DNA of 63,477 bases, taken from Legionella sp. 515359. GTDB lineage: Bacteria; Pseudomonadota; Gammaproteobacteria; Legionellales; Legionellaceae. The notes under the pieces were generated by a model. The model searched no databases. It saw only the letters and a list, made by a program, of their open reading frames with translations, and was not told where the DNA came from. Below, one piece after another: positions 50,709-58,674 of this stretch. A program made the position numbers and the translations under genes. The number at the start of each line of letters is the position of its first letter. Positions within the stretch are counted from its first letter, which is position 1. The stretch lies in the NCBI GenBank assembly GCA_025941565.1, contig JAPCYN010000017.1, forward strand, positions 12,463 through 75,939, in the 5' to 3' direction.

Positions 50709-50728
50709 ATGTAGACGCAATGTAGACA
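50709..50728. repeat. Left copy of the 20-bp island-end direct repeat
   Basis: ATGTAGACGCAATGTAGACA contains two TGTAGAC heptamers 11 bases (about one helical turn) apart. It matches 63348-63367 at 19 of 20 positions in the same orientation. It lies 47 bases beyond the tRNA. It may be an integrase arm-type site or part of the attachment repeat. Confidence 0.7.
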
Positions 50729-50790
50729 GAAAAACAGTGGAAATTATTAATTGGTAATCTCAAGCCCAAATAGATAAGAAGCGCATCCTT

Positions 50791-51571
50791 ATGCTAATTT
50801 TCAATTGTACCAAAGCCGCAGCAGATTTTTTCACCTCAATCCGTAAAGGCAAGAAAACATCCCCCATGTCACCAACACCAAAGCTAGCTCTTACTGAAGA
50901 ATTTATTTTGCACGATCACCAACATTGGCACTGGATGGTTCATGTAACAAAATTGGGGCGCACAAATGTCTTAAGCAATGGATTCAGATTCACGTTTTTG
51001 CATGCTTTTTTGGGGGCTAAGAAAAGGAAATATCGAACAGTTCCTCGAACAATTTCATGAAAGATTCAGTCTTCATATTATAGCTGTTATTAATATGGGC
51101 GGACAAGGTGAACAAGTACTCGAGACAAGTATGAAGACATTCCTAGAAAACCACCATGAGTATGCATTTGTTCAACGAGGTGATCGCTCAGTACAGGCAC
51201 ATATCAATGATGCCCTTATGAATCTCCAATATGATCAGTATCGATGGGAAGATAATGTGCCAACTGAAGAAGAGCTATTCATCAGTGATTTGCGACACAA
51301 CGACACCCCTCGAAAGCGCAAACAAGATAAAGACTACATATTTCCAACTGAAATAATGTTTAGTACCTGGCTATCTCGTTATGCCAATTTAGATGAACAA
51401 ACCATTGACCACACTATTAGCCAATATCGACAAGCGAATAGTCAATTATGGAGATTCCCATTTGATATCGATATTGATGATCTAAATTTTGACGAAATTG
51501 AGGCAGGGATTGCTGAAGCACCAGATAATGTCATATCGTTTGCCGAGTATACTAAACTAAAAAGCAAATAA
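50791..51571 (+). pseudogene. Frameshifted DUF6933-like protein gene
   Basis: The first frame begins MLIFNCTKAAADFFTSIRKG and runs through HWHWMVHVTKLGRTNVLS. The second resumes as MDSDSRFCMLFWGLRKGN and continues to KLKSK at 51571. Together they read like one protein of about 260 residues of the DUF6933 type (N-terminal MLIFNCTKAAADFF, then a VMD-type strand and RFC motif). The shift is one extra base near TTAAGCAATGG (50971-50980); removing one A gives NVLAMDSDSRFC. The separate 197-residue ORF is therefore a 3' fragment. Function is unknown. A sequencing error is possible but less likely in so short a run. Confidence 0.65.
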
Positions 51572-51752
51572 CGTGTCTTAAGCATACCCTACGTATATGC
51601 ATAGCCTATCCCCAACTAACTCTTCCTAATTAGAGACGATAATCAAGAAGGTTCTCTCCCTAAGGCACCATAAAACCAATAATTAATACCAACAGGATAT
51701 TACATCTGATATTTATTAGAATTTTATCCTATTACTACTACTTTACATAACT

Positions 51753-51814
51753 AAAGTAAGGGTAGATACTGACTTAAATGGTTATTACCTTTAGACAGTA
51801 TCTACCCTTACTTT
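51753..51814. repeat. Perfect 19-bp inverted repeat (long hairpin), in the gap 51572-51885
   Basis: AAAGTAAGGGTAGATACTG at 51753-51771 is exactly complementary to 51796-51814. The 24-base spacer can pair further (GGT with ACC). No T run follows on either strand, so it is not a standard intrinsic terminator. The surrounding gap has no gene. It lies upstream of the small membrane-protein gene at 51886 and beyond the 3' end of the reverse transcriptase gene. Confidence 0.9.
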
Positions 51815-51885
51815 CGCGGTCTCATTATGCAAATGCTTGCATTTTTAAACTTTAGCTTAGCCTAAATTGAAAAAGGAGAGGGCTC

Positions 51886-52191
51886 TTGGATTCAATAACA
51901 AAAGATGCAATAGCCAGTATCCTTAATGAAATAAATGCAACAGAAGATGAAAAAAAACTAATTGATTACTCACACACCGCTATAACGAAAGATATAAATC
52001 ATTCACAGGTTATTTCTTTGCTTATATTAACCAAACAATTAAAACAATCTACAGAAAATTTTATCGAAACGTCCAATAAACTTGCAGAAGCAGAAGATAA
52101 AAACTCCCAGAGAATGGTGACCTTAACCTGGGCATTAGTTATAGTTGGTGTGCTTCAAGCACTAGGTGTATTAATCAGTTTATTCAAATAA
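51886..52191 (+). CDS. Small membrane protein converging on the reverse transcriptase gene
   Basis: This 101-residue protein starts with TTG at 51886, supported by a strong AAAAGGAGAGG five bases upstream. The N-terminal 75 residues are helical and charged (ILNEINATEDEKKLIDYSHTAI, ILTKQLKQSTENFIETSNKLAE). One membrane helix ends the protein (TLTWALVIVGVLQALGVLISLF), so it is a C-terminally anchored protein. It has no recognised family. It ends only 16 bases from the convergent reverse transcriptase stop. A role as a partner or effector of the RT is inference from position. Confidence 0.65.
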   Translation: MDSITKDAIASILNEINATEDEKKLIDYSHTAITKDINHSQVISLLILTKQLKQSTENFIETSNKLAEAEDKNSQRMVTLTWALVIVGVLQALGVLISLFK

Positions 52192-52207
52192 ACAAAACTG
52201 TTTTGAC

Positions 52208-53728
52208 CTAATTGTAGTATCCCTGTTTCACATGAAATAAGTTAACTTCTTCTTTTTCAATTATTTCTGGCAAGGTATCAATAACTGTTTTGTCAACTAT
52301 TAGATATTGGTCAACAATATCTTTTAATGGTTTCGATAACCATTCGGAATTCCATAAAATAACTTTTGGATCAATTAATTTTTTGCATAACAGCTCATTA
52401 AATTGATGGTTTTTTTTAAAACTTAGAGATATCCTTTGTAACCAGATCTGTAAATGCCCGGTGTTTGGTATTTTATCAAATTTTATTGATATCTTATTGA
52501 TTATATCCAGCTTTCTAATTCTAAATTTAAGTTTAGAAATTAAATAACTCAAAATCGCTGCACAGTCAGGGTATAACTTTGGACTATTGTAAGCAATATC
52601 AACGATAATACTGATAAGTGGAAGAACATCTTTGTCTTGAATTTTTGTTTTTTTTAATCTTAAATAAAATGCTTGCAAAGGTGCAATTGCACTGCCTGAA
52701 TTTGAGTGTTTTTTTGAAAAGCCATGTATTATCAACAAATGCTTTTGGATATTTTGATGAAACTGTTTCTCATTAATCCAAAATAGCTTATCAGGTTTAA
52801 TTGATAAATTTATTACTTCTTGGCTGGAGTGTGTTTTACTAGGATTTAACTTTAAACCTAAAGATACCATTACCTCACAAAGACATTTTATTATAAAATC
52901 ACCTATTATCGGATTATTTATAAAAACTCTATAGTCATCCCGATACCTAAGAATATAATATTCCTTTTGATCAATTCGAAAATCAGATAATTTCTCACTC
53001 AGTTTTATATCAGCATAACCCAACACTATTTCGGCAATAAAATCCATTAAAGCTGAACCTTGGGGAATCCCGTTAGTTTGACCATGATGCATGTCTTGAA
53101 GAGCAACATCAATAATATTCCCTAAGTACTTAGGATTATTTTTGTTGTTTTTTGCTACATCTTTTCCATGTATTGCCCAAGAAACTGAATGAGAATATAT
53201 TGAACCATAACAATCAGTAATATCGGTTTTAATTATATATTGAAAGTCTAATGCCAGCTCAAGTGATTTTTGCTCTACTTCATTCCACCAAGTAGTAATT
53301 TGGGCTGCCCTATCAGAATATTTTGATTTTGAATTTATAGGGATACTTGTACATTTTATCCTATTATTTGCTGAAAAATTTTTAAATCGATTCGTTATTG
53401 TTTCCCAATTTTCCTTTTCAGTAAGCCTACAAACCAATGCCACATACAGAGCTGGATGAATCAGTTGGAATGGTCTCCAAGAATACTTACCATCTTTGTT
53501 ATTTAATATTTCATGATTGACACATTCATAATCTTTAGGTTTTTTACCATCATAAAAATCAGATATTCGTTTACCCTGAATCTTTTTATATACCTCATTT
53601 AATAGGGGTGCAAACTTAAAATATGATGGTAAATCGAAGTTACAATAACTTTCCTCTTTTAAAAAGAATTTTCGAGCCATAGCCGCTGACAAGTTTAACA
53701 ATGAAATATTTCCCTTTTCTCTGAGCAT
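52208..53728 (-). CDS. Reverse transcriptase of the unknown-group/defence-associated type
   Basis: This 506-residue protein has reverse transcriptase motifs in order: KTDITDCYGSIY (167-178, first catalytic Asp), GIPQGSALMDFIAE (220-233), and YRDD (262-265, catalytic Asp pair), then KLNPSKTHSS. It lacks the maturase and HNH domains of group II introns, and it lacks the VTG motif of canonical retron RTs. The C-terminal 180 residues are helical, like the alpha-helical repeat tails of Abi and UG/DRT reverse transcriptases, many of which give phage defence by making cDNA from a nearby RNA. A hairpin lies in its 5' region (53807-53841). The exact class cannot be named from sequence alone. The gene is notably AT-rich. 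Confidence 0.88.
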   Translation of the reverse strand: MLREKGNISLLNLSAAMARKFFLKEESYCNFDLPSYFKFAPLLNEVYKKIQGKRISDFYDGKKPKDYECVNHEILNNKDGKYSWRPFQLIHPALYVALVCRLTEKENWETITNRFKNFSANNRIKCTSIPINSKSKYSDRAAQITTWWNEVEQKSLELALDFQYIIKTDITDCYGSIYSHSVSWAIHGKDVAKNNKNNPKYLGNIIDVALQDMHHGQTNGIPQGSALMDFIAEIVLGYADIKLSEKLSDFRIDQKEYYILRYRDDYRVFINNPIIGDFIIKCLCEVMVSLGLKLNPSKTHSSQEVINLSIKPDKLFWINEKQFHQNIQKHLLIIHGFSKKHSNSGSAIAPLQAFYLRLKKTKIQDKDVLPLISIIVDIAYNSPKLYPDCAAILSYLISKLKFRIRKLDIINKISIKFDKIPNTGHLQIWLQRISLSFKKNHQFNELLCKKLIDPKVILWNSEWLSKPLKDIVDQYLIVDKTVIDTLPEIIEKEEVNLFHVKQGYYN

Positions 53729-53806
53729 TTATCCATCCATTTACATAGTTAATACTGAATTATTTATATTGAATATATGTGTAATTGTAGCAAATTTTTT
53801 TCTATA

Positions 53807-53841
53807 TCTGCGTCACTGCAAATTTCCAGCAGTGACGCAGA
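53807..53841. ncRNA. Candidate structured RNA upstream of the reverse transcriptase (13-bp hairpin)
   Basis: TCTGCGTCACTGC (53807-53819) is perfectly complementary to GCAGTGACGCAGA (53829-53841) with a 9-base loop. Transcribed in the direction of the reverse transcriptase, it ends about 80 bases before that start codon. No T run follows the stem on the minus strand, so it is unlikely to be a terminator. Defence reverse transcriptases commonly have a structured RNA here. RNA status is inference. The rest of the gap 53729-54379 shows no convincing gene on either strand; short frames at 53934 and 54309 have no support. Confidence 0.4.
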
Positions 53842-54379
53842 CACTCCAGAACGCTACAACCCAATAAAACCAAACCTAAAAACCCCCTCTGTCCTGACGC
53901 GCTCATCGGGATTGGACAAAATAATGTCCTATAATCCCTTGCTCCCAGATCTCGAGTTTGCTAATTTAAATGCAAGCATTACTGATGAGCAGGTGCAATT
54001 CCTGCGAAACGCTTAGGTGTCTAATGCTAAGCCATATCATTCCCTTAACTTTATGGTTGGACGTTCAGTTGGGAATACTTCTAGGAACTCAGCCATTCGG
54101 TGGAGTGGGTCGTAAGACTCTAAGTCATCATTACAATGACCATGGAACTGGGGTAAAGCTTCTGGCTTTATCAACTTTATTCAACCTATAAACAAAAGGA
54201 GAAAACCACCAAAAAAACCGCTGTACCTTGGCCAGATCGTTTGCCTTATAACGATTGATTTGCCCCCTTCTTCGAGCATTACGGCTTTACCGGGTTTCAT
54301 CCTTTGAAATGAACCGCTCGACCAACACTAAACTCAAACAGGGCAAATATTTTACTTTAACCACCTTAGTGGTGAGATA

Positions 54380-55162
54380 ATGACAATTAATTCTTTGCGA
54401 CAACAAGCTGTACTTTTGATGAAGGCCAATAAAGATGGAACCTATAAGGAAAGAAAGCGTCGGGCTTTTGTCCTTGAAAAGATGCTAAATGAACTCTATG
54501 CCTTAAAACAAACACCTGCTTCATGGCAGGATTTGGAAACACAGCATATTCATTCAGTGGTCAGACACTGGAAAGATAAAAGGGTTAAGCCGTCGACTAT
54601 CATGCGTTATATGACCATCATTCGCAAAGTGCTTGTTGAACTCGGCTGCCATGTGCACTACATCGACAATAAAAGCCTGCTCTTATCTCGCCCTAAACCA
54701 AGAAAAAAACGTATCAAGATGTCTGCGGATTTCTGGCAGAGTTTGACTAACCCAGTAAATCGGCTTATTATGGCCTTGCAAACTCGTTTTGGTCTTACGT
54801 TTCAAGAGGCTGTACATTTTAAAATTTCTCATCATGTCCAACATAATCAATTATTGATTGCTGAACGTATCATTCCAATTTGCACCGAAGAACAAGCGGT
54901 TATTTTGCATGAATTGAAACAGTTAATCGGTGAAGAAAAAAGCCTTATTAAAAAATACGGTCAACAATATATACGCATCTATTGGCATAGTGATTTAAAA
55001 CGCCATAAGCTACCCAGTAATAGAACCTGGCGATATTGGTATGCTAAACAAAGACTTGAATTATTACTCCCAGAACTGGGACATTATAAAACCTGCAAAA
55101 CGATACAGGATGAAATGGGCATCAAGTCTCGTAATACACTTTGGTTATATCTTCATAAATAA
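54380..55162 (+). CDS. Integrase-like protein (Phage_int_SAM/Integrase_1 type), catalytic residues not conserved
   Basis: This 260-residue protein has an N-terminal SAM-like core-binding domain (INSLRQQAVLLMKANKDGTY, then TIMRYMTIIRKVLVELG) and a region resembling the tyrosine recombinase core. The expected catalytic Arg in the FGLR-x-x-EA motif reads RFGLTFQEAVHF, with Thr at that place. I see no clear HxxR box before the end. The final MGIKSRNTLWLYLHK recalls the motif before the catalytic Tyr. It is therefore a divergent, possibly inactive recombinase or a DNA-binding relative. It is distinct from the true integrase at 62096. A weak GGTGAGAT precedes the ATG. Confidence 0.7.
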   Translation: MTINSLRQQAVLLMKANKDGTYKERKRRAFVLEKMLNELYALKQTPASWQDLETQHIHSVVRHWKDKRVKPSTIMRYMTIIRKVLVELGCHVHYIDNKSLLLSRPKPRKKRIKMSADFWQSLTNPVNRLIMALQTRFGLTFQEAVHFKISHHVQHNQLLIAERIIPICTEEQAVILHELKQLIGEEKSLIKKYGQQYIRIYWHSDLKRHKLPSNRTWRYWYAKQRLELLLPELGHYKTCKTIQDEMGIKSRNTLWLYLHK

Positions 55163-55171
55163 ACTGATTCG

Positions 55172-55684
55172 TTAATTTTCAGTCAATATGTTACATGTCA
55201 TAGGTTTCACATCCCTACACTCAACTTTACACGTATCCTCAATTTTCACTTCTTGATGAGCGACTTTGTCTTTAGGTTTTTTAATTTTTATAGAATATGA
55301 ACCGATTCTCTCAAGATAAAGAACTTTTCTTGCGTTACCATATTGATCAGTATTACCTATTGAATCTTGATCAAAATAAATTTGTGCATTTGGATATAGA
55401 TTCATCAGAATTAGTTCAATAAAAATTCGTTTTGGAAATAGGATCTCTGTTGCTGAATCGAAGGCCTTAATATCCCCTTTTAAATCAAATGTGGTGGAGT
55501 AACTACCTGTTGATAAATAATAATGATTATTCTTTTGTTCAACATAACCCTTCTTTGATGTAATAGCTTGTTTAAAACTCATAATTTTATTATTTTCTTG
55601 AACATAAATATCATTCAATTCCAAGCTATGAGCATAAGGAATTAAGAAAAATATACCCAAAATAAATACTAGTTTTTCTCGCAC
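55172..55684 (-). CDS. Exported protein of unknown function
   Basis: This 170-residue protein has a signal peptide (REKLVFILGIFFLIPYAHS) and a mature part rich in Asn, Tyr and Lys, with two CxxxC-like cysteines near the end (DTCKVECRDVKPMTC). The start is GTG at 55684, preceded by GAGGATAA. The GTG lies 16 bases inside the 3' end of the broken membrane-protein gene, so the two were probably translationally coupled. I do not recognise the family. It may be a periplasmic partner of that membrane protein. Confidence 0.6.
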   Translation of the reverse strand: MREKLVFILGIFFLIPYAHSLELNDIYVQENNKIMSFKQAITSKKGYVEQKNNHYYLSTGSYSTTFDLKGDIKAFDSATEILFPKRIFIELILMNLYPNAQIYFDQDSIGNTDQYGNARKVLYLERIGSYSIKIKKPKDKVAHQEVKIEDTCKVECRDVKPMTCNILTEN

Positions 55685-56054
55685 TTTAATTTATCCTCTT
55701 TGATAAGGAATATCGAAGCCACAAAAATAATTAATGAAATTATTTCAAGTCCAAACTGCCAGTACACACCCGTTTTCAGTGAGGTTAAATCTGGCATCTT
55801 ATGGGAAGCATCTAAAATCAACCCTAGAATATCACTATAAACCCAAAGCCCTACAAATAAGTTTACTATTGCCAGTAAAAACGCAGTATAAATAATAAGG
55901 TAAAAAGAACAATTCTGCTTTTTACGGTTCTTAAAAAAATAACAGAGATCGCTGTGATTAATAGAATGCCCATTTGTTGGAGATATAAAACATAATCCCT
56001 ATAAACATTTAAAAACTCTGTATAAACCCATAATTCCTGGCTATCAGCAGTCAT
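55669..56054 (-). pseudogene. Frameshifted membrane-protein gene
   Basis: The upstream frame reads MTADSQELWVYTEFLNVYRD and QQMGILLITAISVIF. It then runs out of frame after seven T (minus strand, 55933-55939) and stops near 55866. The alternative frame continues FFKNRKKQNCSFYLIIYTAFLL, GLWVYSDILGLIL and LEIISLIIFVASIFLI, and stops at 55669. Adding one T joins them into about 128 residues with three membrane helices. I took the start at 56054, after AAGGG, rather than 56114. The break is in a homopolymer, so a phase-variable switch or a sequencing error are alternatives to decay. Confidence 0.6.
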
Positions 56055-56121
56055 ATAAGAAATCCCTTGTCTTATTAATTTATTGATTCTTAAAATAAAT
56101 ATAGTACATAACAAAATTTAA

Positions 56122-56265
56122 TGGGACACTTGGGACATCTGGGACACCTTGTAAATACTGAGGTTTCTCTGTCCCAACTTGTCCCAAGCCATTTTATAAA
56201 TTGGGACACCTTTAGCCCTTGATTTGACTGATGTCCCAATTGTCCCAGATGTCCCAGATGTCCCA
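56122..56265. repeat. TGGGACA iteron array, candidate replication origin
   Basis: Ten copies of the 7-mer TGGGACA or its complement TGTCCCA are present. Direct copies start at 56122, 56131, 56140 and 56202. Complementary copies start at 56170, 56180, 56232, 56241, 56250 and 56259. Within clusters the spacing is 9 bases (once 10), and the outer clusters face each other, so the array forms a large interrupted palindrome. It sits directly at the 3' end of the DUF927 helicase gene. Iterons beside a replication ATPase are typical origins in satellites and plasmids. Confidence 0.75.
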
Positions 56266-56271
56266 GCTATT

Positions 56272-58002
56272 TTATTCATCATCCCAAATTTTACGCGTAA
56301 AGATATAAAGTCTGGGTGTACCAACACCTGGTATCCTGGGCTTGTGACTAGGATTGCCATCACTGCCTGGCCTTAGCCAGCCAGCATTGAGCAATACCTG
56401 AATAACCATCTTTGCATCATAGCCTTCGCAGATTTCTTTCTTGAACACCTCGGTTAATACCAAAAACACTCTAAATCCTTCATCATCGGTTTGATAAAAT
56501 CCGGCACGATTAGTAAGTTTTTCATCATTGGCATTTTTCACATTAGCAAAACGGCTTGCACCGTGTAATGCGAAAAATGATCTGACTTGTGAGAAAATAG
56601 CTCTTTCCTCTCGATTTCCCTCACAACCAAAGGCATCTTGCCAAGCTGCAAAACAATCAAAAGCCGCATCAATGGCCTCACCTTTTTGCCATCCTGTTAA
56701 ACCATATTCCGTAGCCAATTCACCAGCTATAGCCACCAAGGCAAAGCGTCTGGCTACTCTTTGCGATTGGCCAGTACAATAGTTTCTTGTGAACGCATGA
56801 ACCAAGATCTTTATTTCTTCGCCAAGATAAGCTGGTAAGATTACTTTACGACTCACTATTTGTTTTAACCATGCCAACCCAACTGCACCATGAGCCTGTT
56901 TAGCTGCTTCTTTTAATGCCAGTGCCATAGTGGAAGGATTGTTATACTCATGAATGGTATTAAAAATTCCCATACCACATCCTGCATCTGCTTCTATGTC
57001 AGCCAACCTGATTTCCTGTCCGGCATTAGTACGCTGCCCTACTCTTGCCATTAAGGTTGTCAATGATTCTTCCCCAGACGATAAAAAAATCAGTGACCAA
57101 CGACTGGATGGCTTTATCGTTCCTTGTTTGGATGCGCGATTTTTTCCTTGTCCATTAGCAAGCAAATAAGCAGCTTCCCCTGCTTCTTTGGGATCAATCT
57201 GGCTTAGTTCATCCAGCACTAATAATCCATCATTATGCAAGGCTGCCAATCCTTCCAAACCATTAGCGGTGCTGCGCCACAAACGGATATAACGATCTGG
57301 ATCACCCCAAACAGAGGAAGCGACTTTTAATGCCGTGGTTTTACCTGACGAAGAAGCCCCTCGGAGATGAAAACCACCAGAATCCTCACCTGCTAGATTG
57401 GCTAGCACAGGAGCAAAGGCGGTAGAAATCGCAAAAATTAGGCGTGAGTTTCCACTAGATAAACGACCAATGGTTTCTCGCCATTGCACTACTGTGCTTG
57501 AAATCGACAAAGCAGGTTCTATAGAGTTGGTATTTTGAAATACAACTTTTTCATTGCTTTGGCCTATGGATGAAGAAGCAGTGACATAAACATCACCATG
57601 CCAACCGAGCCTATCAACACATCTGGCTCGGGTATCTACTGGCGCAACTTGTAAATAGGATGCCAGTAAATCACGTGCTGTTTTACTGGGTGCTATATTA
57701 AGTCCCAAACAAGCCAGTTGCCGGCGCACTTCCGCCGCATCCCCCTGCAACAAGGCCAGAGGCATAATCCACTGATGCAATACACCGTCATCATCCTGCC
57801 ATTCTAACAGCCTACCCCATTCACCATTTTTGGCATCCCGTGTTTTAGCAATAACCTTGATAGGTGAACAAATCCAACGTGGTGGCAGTTGGTTACCGTC
57901 TTTATCGCTCCCAATAAAAGATAACCCTTTATCACTGAGCCTGAAGCAACCTCCTGCATAGTCACAAGAGGATGATCGTAATTCTAATTGATGCAAAGTC
58001 AT
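56272..58002 (-). CDS. DUF927 family helicase-like ATPase (replication module)
   Basis: This 576-residue protein belongs to the DUF927 family of ring-helicase-like ATPases found in P4-like satellites and integrated elements. It has an N-terminal region (SDKGLSFIG, PPRWICSPIKVIAK), then Walker A GASSSGKTT (215-223), Walker B LLVLDEL (260-266), and a sensor-like segment SSGEESL. It lacks the N-terminal Toprim primase of P4 alpha-type proteins, so it would need a host or separate primase. It ends seven bases from the iteron array and is 14 bases downstream of the AlpA-like gene, probably in one operon. Confidence 0.85.
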   Translation of the reverse strand: MTLHQLELRSSSCDYAGGCFRLSDKGLSFIGSDKDGNQLPPRWICSPIKVIAKTRDAKNGEWGRLLEWQDDDGVLHQWIMPLALLQGDAAEVRRQLACLGLNIAPSKTARDLLASYLQVAPVDTRARCVDRLGWHGDVYVTASSSIGQSNEKVVFQNTNSIEPALSISSTVVQWRETIGRLSSGNSRLIFAISTAFAPVLANLAGEDSGGFHLRGASSSGKTTALKVASSVWGDPDRYIRLWRSTANGLEGLAALHNDGLLVLDELSQIDPKEAGEAAYLLANGQGKNRASKQGTIKPSSRWSLIFLSSGEESLTTLMARVGQRTNAGQEIRLADIEADAGCGMGIFNTIHEYNNPSTMALALKEAAKQAHGAVGLAWLKQIVSRKVILPAYLGEEIKILVHAFTRNYCTGQSQRVARRFALVAIAGELATEYGLTGWQKGEAIDAAFDCFAAWQDAFGCEGNREERAIFSQVRSFFALHGASRFANVKNANDEKLTNRAGFYQTDDEGFRVFLVLTEVFKKEICEGYDAKMVIQVLLNAGWLRPGSDGNPSHKPRIPGVGTPRLYIFTRKIWDDE

Positions 58003-58016
58003 GAGTTTTTCTCCCG

Positions 58017-58283
58017 CTAAACAATAACTAACTGCCCTTGGTCACTGGTAGACCGATAGACTTTTTGTTGTTGAAGAAACTCGATAACATCGGATTTACG
58101 ATACAACACCTTCCCGCCAATTTTAAGATAAGGCACACCCTCCCCTGCCCATCGATTCCTTTCCAGTAATTGGGTGGAGCAATCCAAAATGGCTGCCAAG
58201 GTATTTTGATTAAAAAGCATCGAATCCGGAGCGGATTCAAACTCATTGATTAACTGCAAACGATTTAATTTAATTTTAGACAT
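58017..58283 (-). CDS. AlpA-like helix-turn-helix protein
   Basis: This 88-residue protein has a winged helix-turn-helix of the AlpA/excisionase type: FNQNTLAAILDCSTQLLERNRWAGEGVPYLKIGGKVLYRKSDVIEFL, spanning about 24-70. Such proteins regulate integrase and replication genes in P4-like elements or direct excision. It precedes the DUF927 gene by 14 bases. The upstream 391-base gap has two 15-bp direct repeats that could be its operator. Confidence 0.85.
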   Translation of the reverse strand: MSKIKLNRLQLINEFESAPDSMLFNQNTLAAILDCSTQLLERNRWAGEGVPYLKIGGKVLYRKSDVIEFLQQQKVYRSTSDQGQLVIV

Positions 58284-58590
58284 AGAGTTTACCCCGTCAA
58301 TTGAATTTCAAATCGGCATCTAGCCGGCCATGAGCGTTCCATGAAAAACTTTGAATCCTCTTGACTCTCTCTACAGTGATCTCAAATCATGAATACAACG
58401 TGATTTTGGTTCATCGATTCACTATCGGTACTGTGAAAAAAGCCCTTAAAAACATCTCCTAAAATACAACTTTCCTTAATGCTCACAGAAAGATACTGGG
58501 GTAATTTCAAAGTGCTGTCAATGATAAATATTCAGTAAAATCAATATGATACTGATTATTATTAACTGATACTAATTGATAATGCAACAC

Positions 58591-58629
58591 AATTTACTAT
58601 GATTTGCGCAGCATAATTTACTATGATTT
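58591..58629. repeat. Pair of 15-bp direct repeats in the gap 58284-58674
   Basis: AATTTACTATGATTT occurs at 58591-58605 and again at 58615-58629, exactly 24 bases apart. The gap separates the minus-strand metallophosphoesterase 3' end from the minus-strand AlpA-like gene start. It is AT-rich and has GATACTGAT and CTGATACTAATTGAT nearby. No gene is visible. The repeats are candidate operators of the AlpA-like gene. Confidence 0.6.
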
Positions 58630-58674
58630 CAAACTAGATTTTTTCAAGCTCAAATCATGCGGGTTTTCTATTTG

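Noticed and set aside
52208-53728. Group II intron or diversity-generating retroelement
   Set aside because: There is no maturase or HNH domain, no intron RNA domain V/VI, and no template/variable repeat pair or variable-protein gene nearby.
53729-54379. Short frames such as 53934-54026 and 54309-54380 as genes
   Set aside because: They are under 35 codons or broken by stops, with no ribosome binding site and no recognisable sequence.
56118-56363. An 81-residue minus-strand frame over the iterons
   Set aside because: Its repetitive Gly/Thr/Ser sequence comes from the TGGGACA array, and it runs out of frame into the end of the DUF927 gene.
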